64,000 bases of DNA from contig NC_048543.1 of the NCBI RefSeq assembly GCF_902806685.2, positions 7,226,106 through 7,290,105 of the forward strand. Direction: 5' to 3'. How positions within the stretch are numbered: the first letter of the stretch is position 1; the number at the start of each line of letters is the position of its first letter. Made by a program: the position numbers and the translations under genes. Of this stretch, positions 56,292 through 64,000 are shown piece by piece. The notes below the pieces were generated by a model that worked only from the letters and a program-made list of their open reading frames with translations, did no database searches and was not told the DNA's origin. The stretch is from Maniola hyperantus (lineage: Eukaryota; Arthropoda; Insecta; Lepidoptera; Nymphalidae).

Positions 56292-56735
56292 CTGGGAGCA
56301 TCATTACATCTCTCCTGTCGCGGGTACGGGGTTCGATCCCGGACACGCATTTTACGCACCTTACGCAGTTGGTCCGTAAAAAATGACTCCTCACGCGCCA
56401 TTTTAACTGTATGGGTCAACTTTCACGTCAAAAGTACGATTCACCTTTAAAATAAGGACTAACTCGTACTTTTGACATGAAATTTGAAACAAAAAGTTAA
56501 AATGGCGCGTGAGGCGTGATTTTTGCGCATTACCTATACATAGTTATATATGCGCGTTTCACTTGCTGTAACATTAAAGATAAACATCGCGGGGAAACCA
56601 TAATGTTTTCCATAATGTTCTCAAAGGTATGTAAAGTCTGTCAATCTGCACTTGCCCAGCGTGGTGGACTATGGCCAAACCCTTCTCATTCTGAGAGGAA
56701 ACCCGTGCTCTGTTGTGAGCTGGCGATGATAATTA
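56292..56735 (+). repeat. SINE split by a family-C fold-back element
   Basis: The head GGGTTCGATCCCGGACACGC (ends near 56365) and the body from GTTTCACTTGCTGTAACATT (56545 on) belong to the 42941 SINE family. The element at 56371-56535 lies between them, so it inserted later. Confidence 0.75.
56371..56535. mobile_element. Fold-back element, family C, copy 2
   Basis: GACTCCTCACGCGCCATTTT on the left and AAAATGGCGCGTGAGGCGTG on the right are inverted. The interior matches 43583 (AAAATAAGGACTAA, GACATGAAATTTGA). Confidence 0.85.
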
Positions 56736-57780
56736 CCTAAGATTTGCATTTGCAGTTTTTATCACCTCCTACTAAACTTTTCATTTACCTAGATACCTAC
56801 CTACTAGGTAGGTAAATGAAACGACTCTATTCGCAAACGAAGCCCTGAATTATTGAAAAAATGGTTTTCACACACTCGTAATATTTTTTAAGGGACCCCC
56901 ATACCCTGAGATAGATGAGAGCAAACAATTCGACCCCCGATATGCCCGATACACACACTATACTGTAAAAAAAATCTTTCAAAATTTTATTTTACCTCTG
57001 TCCGTTTGATTAATAATAATTTAATATGTATACCTATTACCTACCCATGCCGATTTACAGCTTTCTAATACGATAGTTTCTGAGCTAAGCAGATGGACGG
57101 GCGGACTGACAGACGAACACGGTGAAACGATAAGGGTTGCTTATTTACTAATGAACCCTAAAAAGGACGCTGTGCAGCGAGCGCGTGGGTAGTTACTGTG
57201 TGGGTGTTCTATTAAGTACATAAAGTTGCCTTTCTGTTGAAAGGTTAAAGGTAACGTAGGTAGGTTGCTTTAGAAATTTAGAATTTTCGAGACTATTAAT
57301 TTATTCAACTAGGTACGATACCTACCTAGTTAGGGAGGGAACGCACGTCACCCGCTCTAACCCGGTGCGTGGGAGCGCGGGTAACGTGCGGGTGTGCCGG
57401 GGCGTCTCTCTGCGATTGCCATCTCATCCGATTGCGTACTTATAGGTAAGTACCTATTGGCTATTACTGATCGCGAGTGATTTGCTGTTTCGGTAATCGG
57501 TGAAGAGTTCCATCCCATACGTAGGTAAATCTACCAAACTTTATCAGATCTTAACCAAAAAATAAAAGCGAACCGTCGTCGTCTGGGAGAAAACTTTCCA
57601 CTGCGCCACGGGACGGCTGTTTTAGGCGTTACGGAACCGGAAAGGTACATACCTAGATACGGCACTCAAAAAAACGTAGAAGATGTACAGGGAGCTCCAG
57701 TTAGTGTAAATAGACGGTGAGAAAGTTTCTAGCTGCCAACATAATATTATTATGCAGTCGGTAGCCAGCTAAGGCTTTAA

Positions 57781-57812
57781 GTTACCCCGTGAGCTGGTGC
57801 TCACGGAGTAAC
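57781..57812. repeat. Strong 14-bp hairpin with TGGT loop
   Basis: GTTACCCCGTGAGC, loop TGGT, GCTCACGGAGTAAC, with one mismatched pair. No poly-T tract follows and no recognised element surrounds it. Confidence 0.8.
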
Positions 57813-58082
57813 CGCCTAGAAACCACCGGAGTCCCGTTTGAGACGTGCAAGAAAATTCTGCATCTTTTACATAAGCGAACTTTAGTAGCCTACTTTTTCT
57901 GACGAATCTCTGATTTCACCGCGAGGACTGACGCCGGCGGGTGCTACGAAAACCAAAAGAACGCTACGCAAATACAGGTCTACCTAATACTCATCCAACT
58001 GAGTGGTGTGAAAACTGTGTAGAGAAAGTGGCCATCAAGAGCTAGAAGGTATGGGAATAAAACACATCATATTTTGTAATTA

Positions 58083-60109
58083 ATATATTTTATTATTTTT
58101 TGATTTTTCAGGACACAATGTCGTTACGGTCCTCTGATAGTTCAAATTGTATTCATTTTTGGTACGTCTTATTTTAAGTTAAGGTTGAAATAATAACAAA
58201 AAGTAAGTTCGCTAATACATTCTCTATAAAATATAATATATAGGGATAGTCGTGTATGTAAAGTGATATTTTGAGCCTACAAAAACTTCTCGCAAAAATC
58301 TTCTAAACATTAAGTAGGCTTGTATATATTACGTTCACACGCGAAGTTTTGATATCTATCTATCTTAAGGCATTACCTCTATTACCGAACATAAAAAGAA
58401 GTAGGTACCTACACACAAACTTGTGCTAACAACCTAAACATCAATGCGAAAATAAAAGGGAAATTCTCACATTCAAGATAAAGAATTATATTATCATGAT
58501 CTAGTAATACTTCATAGGTCACATTAACACTGTATTTTATAATTATACTTAAACTAACTTTAGGAATTGGATCGAATTTTATCTAAACATGGAAACTTAA
58601 TTTGTTACTATTATGAACAGATATGTACTTTAGAAAGATAATTTTTAATTACTTTTAAGATGAATAAAATTATTATAAAAGGACTACATTATTAATATGA
58701 ATATTATAACATTATACTCAATGCGCATTAGGGAGATATGAAATGGTACAATAAGGGAATTGGAAAGTAAGAGATTATTATAAGTAGGTATGATTTATAC
58801 AATTCATAAAATAGATTTGGAATTCATACAAATTCAATTTTAACAAAGGTCTCAGAGACCTGCTGTCTTACAAACATTAGTTACGAAGCTGTAAAGCTAA
58901 AATATCACCTAATCCTCTGCTCCTCGAGAGAATCATTTCATTCTTACAGTTAAAAAAGTATACTTTATTCAATATTTTTTGCTTTGCAAAACGATTAAGT
59001 AACTGTATATTGTCTGCTTAGACCGTAGAAGAAAAATAGAAAACAAATAATTAATTAGCACCCGATAATATTAGTTATATTAGAAAATGGTGGATACAAA
59101 ATTGCTTAGTTTCAGAAAAGTTAAGAAGATATTCTGTATGATGGTTAGTTATGAAAGTAATGGTAGATATACTTATGATTAATTTTATCGTGCTTTAGTA
59201 ATGATTTTATCATAAACGTATTATTCTCTACCGATTTCATTTACCCAAACGTTTATCTACCCTAGATCCGTATACTTATAATTTATAAATTATAATATAA
59301 ATGCATCTTTTATGGGGTCGTATGGTAATGGACGTGATTTTCTGTGTTCCATTTACAAAAGTAGAGTCCTTACCTATTAGTTAAAATAGGTTCAAATTTT
59401 GCGCAGAAAATATTAAGTTTTTGCCCAGTTAACACAAAACTATTACTTTAGCAAAAAGTACCTATTATACAAAAAATATTTAGTTTACAAAAAATAACAA
59501 TTTCATGTTATATATTTTCTATCTAAGTCTTAGAAGAATACATAATATCTAATATATTATTTACAAATGCACAATCAATAGTGCAAGACATTAGCTGCCA
59601 AATGAAGGGAACAAACTTTCGTTTGAAGAACATTATTACATCTTCCTTAATATACACTCAACAACCTTTTCAGAAATCGTGATTATAGTCACATTTTGTA
59701 CGTTCAGACATCCGTAACTGCTACGATATTTATCAAAACTAGTAAAGAATCGAAAAGGATCCGAAATGTTATTTATTATGTACATAGTAAATCGATTAGG
59801 TACTTTGTTGAGATATCTGCACTGAATTTATTTCTACTGAGCGAGATAGATACCAATCGTAAATCGAGATGAATGTTTTTTACATTGCATTTGAAATGAT
59901 CGGCAATTATATAATTCAGATGTTGTAAATAAATAAATGTACCTACCTACATGATGAATGCGGATAAAAATTTAGAAAATAACCTATCCTACTTTTTTTG
60001 GTTTTTGATTGCCTGCGTGTTTAGTTTGTCAGGTCTCTGCTGTTAGTATTTACTATTCTAAAATAATATTCAGTCTCATGTTAGTTGGCGATAATCAAGC
60101 TGCATTTGT
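58083..60109 (-). other. Probable long 3' UTR of the secreted-protein gene
   Basis: About 2 kb immediately downstream of the stop codon at 60110. It is strongly AT-rich and lacks the repeats that fill every other intergenic stretch. A minus-strand AATAAA-type signal lies near 58085-58095 (TTTATT on plus). Repeat exclusion suggests it is transcribed or under constraint; this is an inference. Confidence 0.4.
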
Positions 60110-61569
60110 TTAAGTTGCAATGCGATGTTTTAATCCTCGAAGTTCAACGACAAGATCGGAGTCACCGGCGACGAAACGTTTATCGATTCTTCGTCCTTTC
60201 GAAGTTTCCTGTTAACAAAAAATAGCTATTAGTAACTGCGTTTTAATTGGTCATTATTCGGGTTCCGTTCCGATGTTTTTATAAAAAACGGTTAATTCTA
60301 TTTTAATATACACAGATCAAACTTCATTCAGTGTTTTAAGTAGGTTAATCGGAAAGGCAATTTTAGCTGCTATCGGTTCTCCGCATCCCACCCTACCGCG
60401 ATTGACCCGGCCTCAGAGCGCGTGTCACCCACCACCCCCCTACCCGGGCAAGTTATTTTTAGACTTCGGGTTTCCACAATCTATATGCATAAGCACCCCT
60501 ATTCTATAGAGATGATTGAGTTTAAATATAAAAATATGTTCACACTTACATGGCCTTGTTTTTCTAATAACTGCGTGATGGTGTTGTAAAATGGTGAGTT
60601 CTTGTCTTGACTAGATTGATGGCTTTCAAAAATGTGTGAGACTGATGCCGGTCGTGGCATTACGACTTCTTTTTGGCCATTCTTTGGTTGTTCCGTGCTG
60701 GGCTCGGGTGCTGCCGTGGTGACACTTCTTTTATTCCCGTTCCAGTTAATAAAGCTATCAGCATCGTCATCAACATAATCGTCTTCTTCAATTCTAGGAA
60801 CAGTTTTTGGAACATGGTAGAATGGTTTCCCTGCTAAAGCCTTCAGTTCTCTGACATCTTCGTCTTCATTGTCCTTTTCTTCATAATCAATGTTCGCAAA
60901 CGCTGCTCGAGCATTTTCTCGTCGTCTTTGTGCATCTTGAGCCATTTGCGTTAATATCAAATTATCAAGGAAAGCTGCATTGACGTCATCGATGTTGTTA
61001 GACTTCCAGCGGGGTGCCGACTCGCTTTCGAACCATGTCTCTTGTCCGATCGGCAGAGCGGCTAGCCTTTCTTCTTGTCTCTTTGGCGCTTCGTTAGCAA
61101 AATGACCGTAAGGGTCATAAAAATATGTGTAAGGAACTTGACCGTAGACCTCAGGTACATTTATGGCGGGCGCATCATAATAATATTGAACCTTTGGAGC
61201 GTAATAGTAGTCATCTTCGGGGTATTCCCGTGGTGCTTGCGAGTATACAGGCCATTCTTGTAAAGGATAAGTCTTAGCTTGTGCTAATAAATAGCAGAAT
61301 AAAATCACCCACATCCTATAAAAAAATAACTGTATTTTATTTTACATTGAAACGTTAAATATTAATGAGGTACTTATTCCCATTAAAAAAAAAACAATTA
61401 GGTACGTAAGTACGTATAGGTTTACTTTAAATTTAAAACAATTAAAAAGAAATTGCTGAAATTAAATGTTGTTGAAACAATTTAATTACTAATTTTGTAG
61501 TAGAAACTAAAAAATGCCTTACCTGAGTCCAGAAAGCATGATGCACATTTCACACAACGACTTTCGCAT
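60110..61569 (-). CDS. Secreted acidic Tyr-rich protein with dibasic sites, 3 exons (function unknown)
   Basis: Exons 61569-61523, 61315-60550 and 60208-60110 join in phase to give 303 residues. Three in-frame ATGs open exon 1; starting at the third gives MLSGLRMWVILFCYLLAQA, a good signal peptide. The mature region begins near TYPLQEWPVYSQ. It contains a Tyr-rich stretch (DDYYYAPKVQYYYDAP), acidic clusters (YEEKDNEDEDVREL; EEDDYVDDDADSF), then NGNKRSVTT, a Pro/Glu segment, and a C-terminal exon with KGRRIDKRFVAGDSDL ending GLKHRIAT. Basic pairs (KR at NGNKR and IDKR) fit prohormone processing, which would release a C-terminal FVAGDSDL-type peptide of about 21 residues, but no amidation site is seen. 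I do not recognise the family. It could equally be a cuticle or matrix protein. Confidence 0.82.
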
Positions 61570-61586
61570 ACAGAATTCAGAACACG

Positions 61587-61620
61587 ACTATGACGGTAGG
61601 GCGGGCCGTGCTGCTTTATA
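61587..61620 (-). promoter_or_regulatory. Core promoter: TATA box and initiator
   Basis: On the minus strand TATAAAG lies at 61620-61614 and TCATAGT at 61593-61587, close to the arthropod initiator TCAKTY. Spacing from the TATA start to the initiator A is 29 bp, as expected. The first ATG follows about 20 bp later. A TATA-containing promoter suggests regulated, tissue- or stage-specific expression. Confidence 0.75.
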
Positions 61621-62079
61621 AGCTAGTCGCCCACGCGCCGCCTACACGTTCTCAATGAACGTCTCCCTGCGTACACCCTTCGGGGTGGCTTCCCTCCACT
61701 CGCCCCCATCGCTAAACTCCCTCGGATATTGATCGCACCCACAGATTATTCATCTTACTAAATCGTCCCACTATTATTTTGGATACCAACTACTAGGCTC
61801 AAAAGATATTAATATAGTAGGTAAGAGCCGGTACAGCGTCAGAGATAGTCTAAAGAACTATCGTATTTATTTCACACCGCTAGGATAGGTATGGACTCCT
61901 ATTCCGGCTTTCGTTTTTCCTTCCACTTCACATTAGGCATCTTTTAGGCGTTCCACTAGCCTGCATATCACTTGCTTATAATGTGCCATGCTTGTGCGTC
62001 TGTGATTGCATTCTTATATACCTGTAATGACGTACGGAGCAGTAACGTAGACTCTGACAGTTGGCCTCGTCCACAAATA

Positions 62080-62215
62080 ATAACTCAGCGTGCGATGGAG
62101 CGAGCTACGTTGATATTTCTCTCTCAGGGAATAATCTGGAACGAGGATATTAGCAGAAGAACAAAAGCGACTGACATAGCTCAAAGGATTAGCAAGCTGA
62201 AGTGACAATGGGCAA
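62080..62215 (+). mobile_element. RTE-type LINE fragment
   Basis: The plus frame reads TQRAMERATLIFLSQGIIWN, then RTKATDIAQRISKLK, matching the LINE end seen at 6308 in another orientation. It is interrupted by the element at 62220, and related sequence resumes at 62405 (GTTCGATGACCTGAAGAAAG). Confidence 0.7.
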
Positions 62216-62219
62216 GTCA

Positions 62220-62405
62220 GCGGGCGATTGTCTAAAACCTGCATCAATCATTATTACAATCTCAATTGTTCTGATTGGCTGAATTTGTGCGATTCTTGTT
62301 GCAACAATGAGCAACAATGCATTGTGGCCAATAGTGAGCGAGCATAACCAATCAGAGATGATTGCGATCGTGACATTGTAGCTGTCAAACAACCGCGGTA
62401 GGGCG
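62220..62405. mobile_element. Interspersed short element, family E copy
   Basis: CCTGCATCAATCATTATTAC, GTTCTGATTGGCTGAATTTG, CAACAATGCATTGTGGCCAA, TAGTGAGCGAGCATAACCAA and GATTGCGATCGTGACATTGT match 39745. CAATCTCAATTGTTCTGATTG and CCAATCAGAGATGATTGCGA near the ends are partly inverted. Confidence 0.75.
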
Positions 62406-62889
62406 ACTGGTCTGTTGCAGAACCGACGCTGATAGTTGTGTTCTGGAGTCGGGACCATGTACTGGTAAGCGAAGTATAGGAGACCTCTAACCCACTGGTT
62501 CGATGACCTGAAGAAAGTGGCGGGAAGCGGGTGGATGAGGATGGCGGTGGACTGCCGACCGTGTTATGGTGGCGTGCTCTTGGAAAGGCCTATGTCCAGC
62601 AGGACGCATGCAGGCTGATGGATTCTAATGGAATAAGTTACTCAAAGAGACCTACTTATGGACTATCGAAAGTTATGTTAAAACTTTGTTTATGTAGGTA
62701 TTCGTAAAATTGACATAGAGAAATTTGTTAATTTCGAAATAGGTAATTATAACGGAATTTAGAATAGGTATAGAAATGTTAAAAGAGCATATCATCAGTA
62801 GGCATTATTGTAAAAACAGACGTATGTGTATAAAATTATTGTTTAATTTATCTTGCTTCGGATGCTTGAGACGTATGTTCTTTTGGATT

Positions 62890-63060
62890 ATTTTGGGACC
62901 CCTACTTCTTATCGGTTTTTCGAACTATGTGCCACTTTAGCTTCGCAACCCGTTATAGCTATGTCGGTTACTCTGGCTCTCCTGAAGGATCTCCTGTCCA
63001 AGCATAGCTCTCTCGATTGCCCGCTGAGTTACTCTGAGCTTTCTTATGAGGCCCATAGTT
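62890..63060 (-). mobile_element. RTE-type LINE fragment
   Basis: TTTTTCGAACTATGTGCCAC, TTCGCAACCCGTTATAGCTA, CAAGCATAGCTCTCTCGATT and GCCCGCTGAGTTACTCTGAG match the minus-strand LINE at 6540-6710 with small deletions. Confidence 0.7.
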
Positions 63061-64000
63061 AGCCGTTAGCGAGCATGTCTCCAAGACGTCATGATCGCTA
63101 ACTATTTTTGTATGAGTTGCTCATAAAAATAATCGACGATAGCGACACGGTTTAGAGAAAGCAGATACCATTTCTATTATTTTATTTTATTTTCCACGGT
63201 AATTACTTAGGTAAGTACTTACTTGCTACGTTGTTCCAAGCAACGTTGTTCCAAGAGCTTGTTCACTAAAAACCTTGGAAAGTTTCAAGACAACTTAATA
63301 AATTAGTATTTGCTAACTGAAATATTACGTAGATATTTTTGTAAGAAGCCCACGAAGGAAAAATAACTCGAAGACGATTTCACAAGTTTATTTGTCGGTT
63401 TTCATTACAGAACTACCTGCCTATTCGGCCACACGGCTTTTTATATCGTTTATCATGAATGAACTCAGACATTAATCGAAATGACGTGAAGTTACCTTCG
63501 TTCATTCCTTAAGATTCGTTTTCAACGTATCTTAACTAAAGTCATTATTATGTTAACAAACAAATATATTATGTAATACTACTTTGATAAATAATTGTAG
63601 TAATTTTAACGATTAGCAAACTTAGTAAGTAAGTTACTTTAAATAGATATGCAATTAAAGGATGTCTATTGTCAACAACATTTGATTGAATGAATCACAT
63701 AAGGTTTAGGTTGCAATATTCTACATTCAATCAAATGTTTCCTTCATATTATATTTAAAGCGCTCTATTAATTATGGCCATAGTATTTCACTTTACAAAT
63801 TTTAATATTTATAACATGATTTCTAACATTTCGGCCATTCTGATAATCATAGTTTGTCCTCAAACTTTTAATTGCATAAGTAGATAATTAACTATAATTG
63901 ACAATATTTTAGTATCTTTGTATTAGGCGAGAAGAGCGTGGTAAAGAATTTAAAATTTAACTAGAATTTCCTTCTCTTTTCACATAATGTACTTATGTCC

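Larger units (their letters stand above)
52174..60109. other. Intergenic region between transporter and the 60-kb secreted-protein gene
   Basis: Contents: transporter promoter side (52174-52600), a LINE RT fragment (53678-54000), SINE parts (54334-54445 and 56292-56735), fold-back elements (56055-56218 and 56371-56535), a family-D fragment (57338-57440), a hairpin at 57781 and a repeat-poor AT-rich block (58060-60109), probably 3' UTR. No other gene is supported. Confidence 0.55.
61570..64000. other. Upstream region of the secreted-protein gene and right edge
   Basis: GC-rich promoter-proximal DNA (61600-61740), RTE-LINE fragments (62080-62215, 62405-62610 and 62890-63060), a family-E short element (62220-62405), then AT-rich DNA without features I could identify up to the end. 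Confidence 0.55.

Noticed and set aside
57340..57430. GC-rich stretch resembling a CpG island
   Set aside because: CGGGTGTGCCGGGGCG and CGATTGCCATCTC match the family-D fold-back element, so it is a repeat fragment rather than a promoter.
1..64000. CRISPR arrays, operons, bacterial promoters or telomeric TTAGG repeats
   Set aside because: None seen; split genes and repeat types show eukaryotic chromosomal DNA, and the direct repeats found are transposon- or exon-derived.

Overview
The window looks like nuclear DNA of a moth or butterfly (Lepidoptera). It is AT-rich, its genes are split by short introns with GT-AG borders, it is full of the TAGGTA/TACCTA motifs typical of lepidopteran intergenic DNA, and it carries dense young and old repeats of kinds familiar from that order (tRNA-headed SINEs, RTE-type LINE tails, GTCT-rich elements, many small fold-back elements). 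Exons were assembled by eye from splice sites and reading-frame phase, so gene models are predictions.

Layout. (1) About 0.6-8.9 kb, minus strand: a secreted Asn/Pro/Gln-rich protein with a signal-peptide exon, a run of at least six near-duplicate phase-0 exons, and a 3' exon encoding most of a Kazal-type protease-inhibitor domain. (2) 12.4-17.8 kb, plus: Hsc70-interacting protein (Hip/ST13), complete in 8 coding exons. (3) 20.5-26.0 kb, minus: mitochondrial ribosomal protein L38, complete in 4 exons, with a deleted LTR retrotransposon and several fold-back elements in its long second intron. (4) 28.8-31.2 kb, plus: an intronless, intact 807-codon ORF that is the N-terminal half of a KDM5/lid histone demethylase, probably a retrogene. 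(5) 39.6-52.2 kb, minus: an SVOP-like major-facilitator transporter, complete in 13 exons. (6) 53.7-54.0 kb: a decayed LINE reverse-transcriptase fragment. (7) 60.1-61.6 kb, minus: a secreted acidic, Tyr-rich protein of 303 residues with dibasic sites, a clear TATA box and initiator, and probably a 2-kb 3' UTR.

The genes are an ordinary eukaryotic mixture of housekeeping (Hip, mRpL38), chromatin (KDM5-like), transport (SVOP-like) and secreted proteins. Nothing suggests an operon or a shared pathway. The most unusual items are the duplicated-exon Kazal protein, the intact KDM5 half-retrogene, the uncharacterised prohormone-like protein, and five or more distinct fold-back element families, one present four times in 64 kb.
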